64,000 nt of DNA from positions 186,001 through 250,000 of the forward strand of contig CAWKCV010000006.1 in assembly GCA_963848205.1 (NCBI GenBank), written 5' to 3'. The notes beneath the pieces are model-generated. The model searched no databases, was not told the origin of the DNA, and saw nothing but the letters and a program-made list of their open reading frames with translations. This DNA is from BOG-908 sp963848205. Lineage in GTDB: Bacteria; Pseudomonadota; Alphaproteobacteria; Acetobacterales; Acetobacteraceae. The first letter of the stretch is position 1; every line of letters begins with the position of its first letter. Shown here piece by piece: positions 42,059 to 50,167 of this stretch. The position numbers were made by a program, and so were the translations under genes.

Positions 42059-42583
42059 CTATTCCTGATCTCCGGGACCTTTTTTGGAGTGGAGTAGGTC
42101 TACGTCCGGGGCGGGGAGTGTGTCGGCGTAGGCTTTGCCGTTCCAGATCCAGCGGTCGTGGCCGTGCACCAGCAGGTCGTACATGCCGTGGTGGGAGCGC
42201 TTCGACACTTTGATCGGGCCGCTGATGGAATCCAGCACTTTTGTCCAGTTGGCGCCGTGCTGAAGATAGACCGAGGTGGAACAGCCGGCCGAGCCGCAAA
42301 ACGAGGCCGATTGCACCTGCACGAACAAGGCCGCCGAACCCGGATGTGTCGACAAACGTGCCGAGCCCACCAGCATCACCGGCGGATCGCCATCGCTGCG
42401 GGACTGTTTGAGGTCGCCCGATACCAGCTTGGTGGCGGTCGCCTCCAATTCGCTGCCGGGCTGCGTGGTCAGCGCAACCGTCGCGTCCGCCGGCTTGGTG
42501 GCCGGCTTGTGAGCCGCCGTCAGCAGTAACAGGCAGGCCAGGATTGTCGCACCCCGGGCGGTGCTTGCATGCAGGCTGGCCAT
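42059..42583 (-). CDS. Small secreted protein with a CGSAGC motif, unknown function
   Basis: 174 residues from ATG 42583, overlapping the end of the dedA-like gene. A signal peptide (ATILACLLLLTAAH) leads a mature domain of about 150 residues: VQVQSASFCGSAGCSTSVYLQHGANWTKVLD, a Cys pair spaced C-x4-C likely forming a disulfide, then HHGMYDLLVHGHDRWIWNGKAY. The pattern resembles a small conserved secreted family without known function. A membrane anchor is absent. It is translated from a transcript shared with the dedA gene and precedes hemW. Confidence 0.72.
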   Translation of the reverse strand: MASLHASTARGATILACLLLLTAAHKPATKPADATVALTTQPGSELEATATKLVSGDLKQSRSDGDPPVMLVGSARLSTHPGSAALFVQVQSASFCGSAGCSTSVYLQHGANWTKVLDSISGPIKVSKRSHHGMYDLLVHGHDRWIWNGKAYADTLPAPDVDLLHSKKGPGDQE

Positions 42584-42584
42584 C

Positions 42585-43217
42585 TCAGGCCTGGTTTCCG
42601 TAGGCGTCCGCGCGCATGGCGATCTCTTCCAGTCGGGTTTCATTGCGTTTGACGAACCTCAGCACGAGCACCACGACGACGACGGTCGCCACACCCAGCA
42701 CCACCTGAAACGGGCCGGACAGCCGGCTCGCGGTGTTGCCCAACGCGTAGGCGAACAGCCCGTGCACCATCGGCCATACGACGCCGCCGGCAATCGTCCA
42801 GCCCAGGAACGGGCGGAACGCCATGCCGCTGGCGCCGGCCAGCAGCGCGCCCAGGCTACGCAGCACACTGACGAACCGGCAGACAAACACGACCTTGCCG
42901 CCATGGGTGCGGAACAGGTACCGCCCCAAAGCCAGCCGGCGTTCTGTCAGCCCCACGCGATGGCCATGGCGTGACAGCAGCTTGCCGCCAATCAGCCGCC
43001 CGAGTGCGTAGCCGGCCAGATTGCCAACGATCGCTCCGGCGATCGCCGCTGCGATGATCAGCACGATGCTGAGGTGCCCGGTGGTCGACGCGTAGATGGC
43101 CGAGCCGAAAAAGATCGTCTCGCCCGGAAACAGCAGGCCCGCGCATTCCACCGCAATGGCGAGCGTGATGACGCCGTAGCCATATTCGCGCAGCAGGTGA
43201 TCGGCAAAATGCATCAT
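42585..43217 (-). CDS. DedA-family membrane protein (SNARE-associated/VTT domain)
   Basis: 210 residues with about five hydrophobic segments. Typical DedA features: LLFPGETIFFGSAIYASTTGH, AIVGNLAGYALGRLIGGKLLSRHG (conserved Arg and Gly), FGRFxxRLRT-equivalent VFVCRFVSVLRSLGALLAGASGM. DedA proteins are needed for envelope stress resistance and transport or scrambling of polyprenyl phosphate and phospholipid; a polyprenyl-phosphate role would suit the many glycan genes here, but no direct evidence exists. Directly upstream of the secreted-protein gene. Confidence 0.88.
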   Translation of the reverse strand: MMHFADHLLREYGYGVITLAIAVECAGLLFPGETIFFGSAIYASTTGHLSIVLIIAAAIAGAIVGNLAGYALGRLIGGKLLSRHGHRVGLTERRLALGRYLFRTHGGKVVFVCRFVSVLRSLGALLAGASGMAFRPFLGWTIAGGVVWPMVHGLFAYALGNTASRLSGPFQVVLGVATVVVVVLVLRFVKRNETRLEEIAMRADAYGNQA

Positions 43218-43256
43218 CGCATGCAGCCTAGCGCGGGCAGGCCATGTCAGGAAGCG

Positions 43257-43907
43257 TCAGCCGAGCCGATAAAGCCGGGTAAGCCGCTGGTCGCAATCTT
43301 CCAGCTCCCGGCTGGTGGGCACGGCGAAGCTGGCGATCTCGCGCAACCTGGCTACCGGCAGGTAAGCGCGGCCGGGATCGGCCAGCCAAACCTCGGCCCC
43401 AGCCTGCGCCATCGCGTCCAGCCAGGGCATTATATGGCGCGTCATCGGTGCCTCGTAACAGACATCGCCGCACAGAATTAGGTCCCACCGGCAGGCGGCG
43501 CCCACCACATCCTGGCTCGTCGCGGTCACATCCAGCCCGTTCGTCGCGGCATTCAGCCGTATGGCGGCCGCGGCCAACGGGTCGATTTCGGCCGCTTCCA
43601 CGCTGCCGGCGCCGACCTGCGCCGCGGCCAGGGCGGCCAAGCCGCAGCCGGCGGCGAAATCGAGCACCCGCAACCCGTGGGCGTGCGCCGGATGGTCGAG
43701 CAAAGTGCGGGCGATCGCCTGGCTGCCTGGCCACGCAAACGCCCAGAACGGCGGCGCCATGTTGCGCTGGCACAGCCAATCCTCGGTCGCTTGCCAGATC
43801 GGCGTGATTTCGCTGGCCAAATTCAGCACGAATTCCGGCACGAGCGGCGCCCGCCCTGGCTGGGTGTGCGCGCGGATGAACGCCTCGTCGTCGGCGGGTC
43901 GGCTCAA
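43257..43907 (-). CDS. Class I methyltransferase, probable ETF-beta lysine methyltransferase
   Basis: 216 residues from TTG 43907, overlapping the ubiA stop by TTGA. SAM-binding motifs: VLDFAAGCGLAALAAA and AAEIDPLAAAAIRLNA; the post-motif IV region is LILCGDVCYEAPM. The upstream APPFWAFAWPGSQAIAR is shared with the METTL20/ETFBKMT branch, whose bacterial members methylate lysines of ETF-beta. A ribosomal-protein-L11 or tRNA-type relative is also possible. etfB and etfA lie 2.6 kb away, which supports this substrate but does not prove it. Cotranscribed with ubiA. Confidence 0.75.
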   Translation of the reverse strand: MSRPADDEAFIRAHTQPGRAPLVPEFVLNLASEITPIWQATEDWLCQRNMAPPFWAFAWPGSQAIARTLLDHPAHAHGLRVLDFAAGCGLAALAAAQVGAGSVEAAEIDPLAAAAIRLNAATNGLDVTATSQDVVGAACRWDLILCGDVCYEAPMTRHIMPWLDAMAQAGAEVWLADPGRAYLPVARLREIASFAVPTSRELEDCDQRLTRLYRLG

Positions 43908-44809
43908 CCGCGGCCAGCCAGAAACGCCACCACGACAAGAAAACCTGTGGCCGTATTCAGCTTGAACAGAGCGAGGCAGGCGCGCGGGTCGGCGATGCGC
44001 AACTGCCCCGTCTGCCAAGCCAGAAGGCTGGCCGCCGGCAACAAGGCTGGCAGAAACAGCACGCCCAGGCCGGCCAGCGCGCCGGCCGCAATCAGCGCCG
44101 CCAGCATGCCGGCATACGCCAGACCCACGAAGCGCCGCGGCATATGGGCAAACCGGCGGGACGTGCTTTTCACCCCGATGACCGCGTCGTCCTCCATGTC
44201 CTGGAAGCCGTAGATCGTGTCGAAACCGAGGTCCCACAGGATTGCAGCCGCATAGACGGCAACGCATGCATCATCGAACCGGCCGGTCGCCGCCGCGTAG
44301 CCCACCGGCGCGCCCACGCCGAACGTGAAGCCCATCACCAGCTGCGGATACCAGGTGAACCGCTTGGCCAGCGGGTAGAGGCCGACCAGCAGCAGCGAGG
44401 CGGCGCCCAGCCCCTGCGCCAGAGCATTGAGCTGCAGCAGCACGCACAACCCCGCGCACAGCAGCAGCACGAGAAAGATTGCGGCGTGGCGCATGCTGAG
44501 TGCACCGCTGGCCAGCGGCCGACCTGCCGTCCGCCGAACCTGACGGTCCAGGTCGCGGTCCCACATATCGTTCACGATGCAGCCCGCTGCCCGCATGACC
44601 GCCGAACCGACCAGGAACAGGAGCAGCAGAACCACAGTGTGCCGCCAGGTCGCGCGGCCGAGCACGATGCCCCAGGCGCCGGGAAGGAACAGCAGCCAGA
44701 TGCCGGTCGGACGGTCCAACCGCGCCAGCAGGACATAAGGGCGCACCGAAACCGGCAAACGCGCCACCCACCCAAGCTCGACAATATCGGTATGCGTCAG
44801 TCGATCCAA
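43904..44809 (-). CDS. ubiA: 4-hydroxybenzoate polyprenyltransferase (UbiA)
   Basis: About 301 residues and 8-9 membrane helices. The two Asp-rich prenyl-diphosphate sites are present: IVNDMWDRDLDRQV (NDxxDxxxD) and FDTIYGFQDMEDD. It attaches the polyprenyl chain to 4-hydroxybenzoate in ubiquinone synthesis. The first residues around the N-terminus read through a dispersed repeat: TTG 44809 sits at its end (CTTTTG) and is the most plausible start, 11 nt after an AGGA in the repeat stem. The spacing is longer than ideal. Followed at 4-nt overlap by the methyltransferase gene. Confidence 0.92.
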   Translation of the reverse strand: MDRLTHTDIVELGWVARLPVSVRPYVLLARLDRPTGIWLLFLPGAWGIVLGRATWRHTVVLLLLFLVGSAVMRAAGCIVNDMWDRDLDRQVRRTAGRPLASGALSMRHAAIFLVLLLCAGLCVLLQLNALAQGLGAASLLLVGLYPLAKRFTWYPQLVMGFTFGVGAPVGYAAATGRFDDACVAVYAAAILWDLGFDTIYGFQDMEDDAVIGVKSTSRRFAHMPRRFVGLAYAGMLAALIAAGALAGLGVLFLPALLPAASLLAWQTGQLRIADPRACLALFKLNTATGFLVVVAFLAGRG

Positions 44810-44848
44810 AAGTTTTCTGGTCCTTTTTCTCAAAAAAGGACTGCTTCC
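44807..44848 (-). repeat. Dispersed palindrome spanning the ubiA start, upstream of the frameshifted gene
   Basis: A complete copy with stem GTCCTTTTT/AAAAAGGAC. Its CTTTTG end overlaps the likely TTG start of ubiA. Relative to the plus-strand gene at 44907 it is in the B (pre-start) orientation. Confidence 0.88.
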
Positions 44849-44906
44849 TTCCTTTTCCCTTTTCAACCGTCTAATCCCACGAAAGGATTGTCAAAAGGCT
44901 TCCAAG

Positions 44907-46416
44907 ATGCAGCAGCGCGTTCTCCTGGGTGCCGGCGCTGTTGTTCTCGCCGTGGCCGCCATCGTCGGCCTGCGCGCGGTGACCAGCCAACATGCCGGCA
45001 AGGTGCTCGACCAGAACATCGACAGCTTCATTGCCAAGCTGCCCCCGGGCTATAGCGTCAAGCACGGCGCGACCGACTTCGATCCGCTCACCAACACGCT
45101 CACCGTCCATTCGATCAGCTTGCGCGAACCGGACGGCTCGGTGTGGACGGCCGATCAGGTGACGGTTGCCGGCGCGAAGGAGGACCTGCTCCGCGACGTG
45201 TTCAATCCGGCGTTCTATCCGAACGGCAAGCCGGCCTGGTCGGACCAGCGTCTGCTCATCGGCGATGCATCGATCACCAACCTGCATGTGCAGGATCAGG
45301 GCGACGCCGCGTCCAGCCTCACGATTGCCAGCCTGAAACTGCATCGCCTGTCCGGCCGGCCGTTTCTGATGCCGCCCACCAAGGCGAATGCGGCAACATC
45401 GCGCTTCCAGGCCGATGCGGCGCTGGCCCTCTCGGCTGACCGATTTACCGAGACCAGCCTTGCTCTGGTGACCCCTGCGCCATCGCCGGTCAAGGTCGGT
45501 ATCGGCTCGATCGAGTTGAGTAACTACGACGCGGGAAGCTGCGGCGCCTTTGCCGTCAAGGATGTCACGGTCAACCTGGAGGGCTCGCCTCCCGGCCCCA
45601 AGCAACACCCGCCCATCCAGGCGGCGTTAGGCGTCGGTCTCCGTCCACGACCTGGATTACAAGGCTCTTCTCCGCTCGGTGCGGGACGGCGACCAGGCGC
45701 AGTCGACGCCGGCGCTGTCGGCCCATATGGCCGGCGCGGACATGACCGGGCTCAGCGTCAAGGCGACCGGCGGCCCGCTGCTCAGCCTGGAGAGCGCGCA
45801 TGCCGAACAAGGACCGGTCAACGGCGCCGGGCGCGACGGCATAGCCAAGTTCACCCGGCTCACCATGGCGCTCGGGGATACGCCCGTGCCGCCTGCCAAC
45901 CAGCCGGTGCTGGACGCCTTCGGCATGCGCGCCATCACCACCGACATCGATGCCACCTCGCACGGGCAATCGCCGGGCGACATGGCCATCGACGAGACAA
46001 TCGATCTGCACGATCTCGGCACGCTGCATGTCGGCCTTCGCGTTTCTGGCTACGTCCAACCGCCAGCGGGCAGCCAATCGGCGGCACTTCAATCGCTGAT
46101 GAACACCACCATCAAACAGATGAAGCTGGTGTATGACGACCACAGCCTGACCGATCGGCTGTTCAAGGTGGCCGCCGTGCAGTCCCACACGACGCCGGAG
46201 ATGCTGCGCGGCCAACTGGCCATGCCGCTGCTGACGCTGGGCGTGATGGTGCCGGACCAGCCCGATATCGCCGACCAGATCACCGCCTTCCTTACCCACC
46301 CCCATCAACTGACCATCACGCTCGCCCCGCCGCAGCCGGTCACGTTCGCCACCCTGGCGGGCACGCCGGCGTTGCAGCGGGCCCATGCAGCCGGCCTTCA
46401 CGTCACGGGCAACTGA
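44907..46416 (+). pseudogene. Membrane-anchored periplasmic protein of unknown function, frameshifted
   Basis: Two reading frames make one protein. The first (from the start at 44907) has an N-terminal membrane anchor (LLGAGAVVLAVAAIVGLRAV) and beta-rich sequence, in good frame to about 45628 (PPIQAAL). The second resumes at 45631 (ASVSVHDLDYKALLRSV) and runs to 46416. Removing one G at 45630-45631 (GTTAGGCG to GTTAGCG) joins them as a protein of about 502 residues. The long C-terminal tail of frame one is Arg/His-rich antisense-like sequence. Layout resembles AsmA-like or DUF945-like envelope proteins, weakly. It could be a real mutation or a sequencing error. Confidence 0.7.
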
Positions 46417-46441
46417 GACCGCGTGTGCAAGACCACGTGGT

Positions 46442-46470
46442 TTGACAGGCCAAAGACCCGCCCCTTATCT
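46442..46470 (+). promoter_or_regulatory. Probable sigma-70 promoter of etfB
   Basis: TTGACA (46442-46447) and TTATCT (46465-46470) are separated by exactly 17 bp, 42 bp upstream of the etfB ATG. This is the best consensus-like promoter noticed in the window. Confidence 0.7.
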
Positions 46471-46511
46471 GCGGTAACAAAAGCTCACGTCAGATCGCAG
46501 GTGGAACGCCG

Positions 46512-47264
46512 ATGAAACTCCTCGTGCCCGTCAAGCGGGTGGTCGACTACAATGTAAAGGTCCGGGTGAAGTCCGATCAGACGGGCGTGGAGCTTGCCGG
46601 CGTGAAGATGGCAATGAACCCGTTCGACGAGATTGCCATCGAGGAGGCCGTCCGCCTGAAGGAAAAAGGTGTCGCCACCGAAATCGTGGCGATCTCCATC
46701 GGCGTCGCCGCCTGCCAGGAGACGCTGCGCACGGCGCTGGCCATGGGTGCGGACCGCGGCATTCTGGTAGAGACCGACGCCTCGCCCGAGCCGCTGGCAG
46801 TCGCCAAGATGCTCAAGGCCATTGCCGACAAGGAGCAGCCGCGGCTGATCATTCTGGGCAAGCAGGCGATCGACGACGACATGAACGCCACCGGCCAGAT
46901 GCTCGCCGCCCTGCTCGGTTGGCCGCAGGGCACGTTTGCCAGCAAGGTCGAGATCGAAGGCGACACGGCGACGGTGACCCGCGAGGTCGACGGCGGGCTG
47001 GAGACGGTGGCGCTGAACCTGCCGGCGATCGTCACCGCCGATCTGCGCCTCAACGAGCCGCGCTATGCGAGCCTGCCGAACATCATGAAGGCGCGCAAAA
47101 AGCCGATCGAGACGATGAAGCCGGCCGATCTCGGCGTTGACCCGGCGCCGCGGTTGACCACGTTGAAAGTAGTCGAGCCGGCCAAGCGGAGCGCCGGCAA
47201 GAAGGTGGGCAGCGTTGCGGAGCTGGTCGAGAAGCTGCGTAACGAGGCCAAGGTCATTCAGTAA
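46512..47264 (+). CDS. etfB: Electron transfer flavoprotein, beta subunit
   Basis: 250 residues, normal length. Start ATG 46512 with GGTGGA 7 nt upstream. KLLVPVKRVVDYNVKVRVK and NPFDEIAIEEAVRLKEKG open the protein; the AMP-binding and partner-recognition loop (about 190-205) reads LNEPRYASLPNIMKARKKPIET, where the K-K-rich loop near the recognition segment is the known site of lysine methylation in ETF-beta of animals and some bacteria. With EtfA it passes electrons from acyl-CoA and other flavin dehydrogenases to ETF:quinone oxidoreductase. A dispersed repeat lies between it and etfA. Confidence 0.97.
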   Translation: MKLLVPVKRVVDYNVKVRVKSDQTGVELAGVKMAMNPFDEIAIEEAVRLKEKGVATEIVAISIGVAACQETLRTALAMGADRGILVETDASPEPLAVAKMLKAIADKEQPRLIILGKQAIDDDMNATGQMLAALLGWPQGTFASKVEIEGDTATVTREVDGGLETVALNLPAIVTADLRLNEPRYASLPNIMKARKKPIETMKPADLGVDPAPRLTTLKVVEPAKRSAGKKVGSVAELVEKLRNEAKVIQ

Positions 47265-47305
47265 GAAAGCAGTCCTTTTTTGAAAAAAAGGACCAAAAAT
47301 TTTTA
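47265..47305 (+). repeat. Dispersed palindrome between etfB and etfA, A orientation
   Basis: GAAAGCAGTCC-T7-G-A7-GGACC begins one base after the etfB TAA; an A7/T7 stem. It lies inside an operon between two genes expected at equal dosage. Confidence 0.88.
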
Positions 47306-47324
47306 TCTCTAGGGATTATCGCCA

Positions 47325-48260
47325 ATGTCCGTCCTAGTCCTGATCGACCACGAACACGGCAAGCTCAAGCAGCCGTCTCGCAGTGCGGTCGCCGCGGCCA
47401 GCAAATTGGGTGATATCCATGCGCTCGTCGTGGGCCAGAACGTCGGCGAAGCCGCCGCGGCCGCCGCAAAGCTGCCGGGCGTCGCCAAGGTTCTGCGCGT
47501 CGACGCCGCCGGCTATGAGCATGCGCTCGCCGAGCCGCTGGCCGCGTTGCTGGTTTCGCTCGCCCCCGGCTACACGCACCTGCTTTCCGCCAGCACGGCC
47601 ACGGGCAAGAACGTGATGCCGCGCGTGGCCGCCCTGCTGGACGTGCAGCCGATCAGCGACATCGCCGGCGTGGAAGATGCGGACACCTTCGTGCGCCCGA
47701 TTTACGCCGGCAATGCGATGGCCACTGTCCGCTCGTCGGACAAGATCAAGGTGATCACCGTGCGCGCCGCCAGCTTCGATCCCGTGCCTGCTGAAGGCGG
47801 CAACGCGCCCATCGAGGACGCGGCCGACGCCGGCAACCAGGGCACCTCCCGCTTCGTCAGTGCCGAGCTTTCCAAGAGCGAGCGCCCCGAACTCACCGCC
47901 GCCCGCGTGGTGATCTCCGGCGGCCGCGGTATGCAGAACGGCGAGAATTTCCATCTGCTCGACCCGATTGCCGACAAGCTCGGCGCCGCCGTCGGTGCCT
48001 CGCGCGCGGCCGTGGACGCCGGTTACGTGCCCAACGATTACCAGGTCGGCCAAACCGGCAAGATCGTGGCGCCTGAACTGTATATGGCAATCGGGATTTC
48101 CGGCGCGATCCAGCATCTGGCGGGCATGAAGGACAGCAAGGTCATCGTCGCCATCAACAAGGATGAAGAGGCGCCGATCTTCCAGGTGGCCGATTATGGG
48201 CTGGTGGCGGATCTGTTTACCGCGCTGCCGGAGCTGAAGGCGGAGCTGGAGCGGGTCTGA
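47325..48260 (+). CDS. etfA: Electron transfer flavoprotein, alpha subunit
   Basis: 311 residues. The N-terminal domain (SVLVLIDHEHGKLKQPSRSAVAAASKLG) and the C-terminal FAD domain are intact: VVISGGRGMQNGENF, GAAVGASRAAVDAGYVPNDYQVGQTGKIVAPELYMAIGISGAIQHLAGMKDSKVIVAINKDEEAPIF. This is the strong EtfA signature. It pairs with EtfB. AGGGA lies 9 nt before the ATG. It is followed by the hydroxyacyl-CoA dehydrogenase gene after about 90 bp that contains another repeat. Confidence 0.97.
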   Translation: MSVLVLIDHEHGKLKQPSRSAVAAASKLGDIHALVVGQNVGEAAAAAAKLPGVAKVLRVDAAGYEHALAEPLAALLVSLAPGYTHLLSASTATGKNVMPRVAALLDVQPISDIAGVEDADTFVRPIYAGNAMATVRSSDKIKVITVRAASFDPVPAEGGNAPIEDAADAGNQGTSRFVSAELSKSERPELTAARVVISGGRGMQNGENFHLLDPIADKLGAAVGASRAAVDAGYVPNDYQVGQTGKIVAPELYMAIGISGAIQHLAGMKDSKVIVAINKDEEAPIFQVADYGLVADLFTALPELKAELERV

Positions 48261-48309
48261 GAAGCAAGACTGTTGTCTCCGCGCATCTGGAGCATCTAGG
48301 CGAACGGAT

Positions 48310-48350
48310 CAAAAGTTTTTTGGTCCTTTTTTCCAAAAAAGGACTGCTTT
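48310..48350 (-). repeat. Dispersed palindrome, B orientation, supplying SD for the hydroxyacyl-CoA dehydrogenase gene
   Basis: The 10-bp stem pairs 48323-48332 with 48335-48344 around a CC loop. AAGGA (48339-48343) lies 8 nt before the TTG start at 48352, inside the 3' arm of the stem. Confidence 0.88.
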
Positions 48351-48351
48351 T

Positions 48352-49221
48352 TTGAATATCGTAGGCATCATCGGCGCCGGCCAAATGGGCAACGGCATCG
48401 CCCACGTCACCGCCTTGGCCGGCCTGGACGTGCTGCTGCTCGATGCCAAACCCGACGCCGTGACCCGTGCGATCGGCACGATCGGCAAGAACATGGACCG
48501 CCAGGTCGGCAAGGGCACCATCACCGCCGAAGACCGCCAAGCCGCAATCGGCCGCATCCGCGCGATCGACGATTATGATGCGCTGGCCTCGTGCGATATC
48601 GTCATCGAGGCGGCCACCGAGCGCGAGGACATCAAACGCGCAATCTTCACCCGCGCCATCCCTCATATCCGCCCCGACTGCATCCTGGCCACCAACACGT
48701 CATCGATTTCCGTCACCCGGCTTGGTGCCGCGACCGACCGGCCGGCGCGCTTCATCGGCATGCATTTCTTCAACCCGGTGCCGGTGATGAAGCTGGTGGA
48801 GATCATCCGCGGCATCGCGACCGACGACGCGACCTACGAAGCGGTCGCCGGGTTGGCGCGCACGATCGGCAAGACGACCGCTCTGTCGGAGGATTTTCCC
48901 GGTTTTATGGCCAACCGGATCCTGATGCCGATGATCAACGAGGCCGTCTACACGCTGTATGAAGGCGTCGGCACCATCGAGGCGATCGACTGCGCGCTCA
49001 AGCTCGGCTGCAACCATCCGATGGGGCCGCTCGAGCTCGCCGATTTCATCGGGCTCGATACCTGCCTGTCCATCATGCAGGTGCTGCTGGACGGGCTATC
49101 GGACACCAAATACCGGCCTTGCCCGCTTCTGGTGAAATACGTGGAGGCCGGCTGGCTTGGCCGGAAGGCGGGGCGCGGCTTCTACGACTATGCCTCGACG
49201 CCGCCCAAACCGACCCGTTGA
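48352..49221 (+). CDS. 3-hydroxybutyryl-CoA (3-hydroxyacyl-CoA) dehydrogenase
   Basis: 289 residues from TTG 48352. NAD-binding GAGQMGNGIAHVTALAG, then EAATEREDIKRAIF, NTSSISVTRLGAATDRPARFIGMHFFNPVPVMKLVEII (catalytic His in HFFNP) and LVKYVEAGWLGRKAGRGFYDY at the C-terminus. The size fits the single-function bacterial PaaH/Hbd type rather than multifunctional FadB. It oxidises or reduces 3-hydroxyacyl-CoA in beta-oxidation or polyhydroxyalkanoate metabolism. The TTG and its AAGGA site belong to the dispersed repeat just upstream. Linked to etfBA. Confidence 0.93.
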   Translation: MNIVGIIGAGQMGNGIAHVTALAGLDVLLLDAKPDAVTRAIGTIGKNMDRQVGKGTITAEDRQAAIGRIRAIDDYDALASCDIVIEAATEREDIKRAIFTRAIPHIRPDCILATNTSSISVTRLGAATDRPARFIGMHFFNPVPVMKLVEIIRGIATDDATYEAVAGLARTIGKTTALSEDFPGFMANRILMPMINEAVYTLYEGVGTIEAIDCALKLGCNHPMGPLELADFIGLDTCLSIMQVLLDGLSDTKYRPCPLLVKYVEAGWLGRKAGRGFYDYASTPPKPTR

Positions 49222-49280
49222 GGCTGGCCGGGACGGGCACTCCACCAGAATAGACGACGGCAAATCTCATAAACCATGTT

Positions 49281-49315
49281 TTCTCTAGAAATAGTTACGG
49301 TTTCGAATTAGAGAA
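49281..49315. promoter_or_regulatory. Low-GC inverted repeat upstream of the GumN-like gene
   Basis: TTCTCTA and TAGAGAA form 7-bp arms 21 bp apart in a markedly AT-rich stretch directly before the ATG at 49322. It may be an operator or RNA hairpin. A clear Shine-Dalgarno sequence is missing before the start codon. Confidence 0.35.
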
Positions 49316-49321
49316 TGTTTC

Positions 49322-50167
49322 ATGCGCTGGTTCTTCCTTCTCGTCTGCCTGTTTTCGACCCAAGCCGCGGCTGATCCTGCCCTTTGGGTTGCGCGATCCG
49401 GCAACGCGACGGTGTATCTGTTCGGCACCATCCATGTGCTGCCGTTGCATACGCAGTGGATGGACCCGTCGATCCGTTCGGCGCTGGAGCACTCTTCCGA
49501 AGTCTGGACGGAAGCCGATATCGGCGACCTCTCTAAATCAGTGAGCGCGATCCGCCATTACGGGTTGGGCGCCACCCGTCCGGCGAGCGAACTGCTTCCG
49601 CCGGCTTACCAGGATCGCTATCGCGCGCAGGTGGCGCAGTCCGGCATGCCGCCCGCCCTGTTCGCACAGGCACGCCCCTGGCTCGCCGAAATACTGCTCG
49701 CGGCTGCATCGATGCAGCATGCGGGGGCGATGGGCATGGGCGCCGAAGGTGCACTGATCAGCTACGCGCACGAGCATCATCTCGCGACGCCGACGTTCGA
49801 GACGCTGGATGGCCAGTTCGCCATGCTCGCGGACATGCCGCAGGAAGCGCAGCTCGCCTCGCTGGAAGAACAGATCGACGAGTTCGATAGCGCGGGCACC
49901 CAGTTCAACGAGCTTCTCGCTGCCTGGCGCAATGGCGACGACGTCGCGCTCGACCGGCTGACCAATCAAGACATGCGCCAGCATAGCGCGACCGTGTGGA
50001 CCGAACTGATACTACGTCGCAACGAGCGCTTCGTGCAGAAGATCGAGGACCGGCTGCAGGGCAGCGGCACCGCCTTCGTGGCGGTCGGTGCAGCACATCT
50101 ATGCGGTTCCACCGGCGTGCCCGCCTTGTTGCGCGCACGCGGTGTGAGTGTGGAGCGAGTGCGCTAG
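49322..50167 (+). CDS. TraB/GumN-family protein, secreted
   Basis: 281 residues with a signal peptide (FLLVCLFSTQAAA). The TraB/GumN (Tiki-like) motifs are present: YLFGTIHVLP, and the C-terminal GTAFVAVGAAHLCGSTGVPALLRARG. The family is believed to be metal-dependent peptidases or hydrolases of the envelope; in GumN its role in polysaccharide export is unclear. The stop codon overlaps the convergent acyltransferase gene by 4 bp. The promoter region is unusually AT-rich. Confidence 0.85.
   Translation: MRWFFLLVCLFSTQAAADPALWVARSGNATVYLFGTIHVLPLHTQWMDPSIRSALEHSSEVWTEADIGDLSKSVSAIRHYGLGATRPASELLPPAYQDRYRAQVAQSGMPPALFAQARPWLAEILLAAASMQHAGAMGMGAEGALISYAHEHHLATPTFETLDGQFAMLADMPQEAQLASLEEQIDEFDSAGTQFNELLAAWRNGDDVALDRLTNQDMRQHSATVWTELILRRNERFVQKIEDRLQGSGTAFVAVGAAHLCGSTGVPALLRARGVSVERVR

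Noticed and set aside
45679..46416. Separate 245-residue gene
   Set aside because: Its start lacks a ribosome-binding site, and its sequence continues the upstream protein if one G is removed near 45630; it is better explained as the 3' part of a frameshifted gene.
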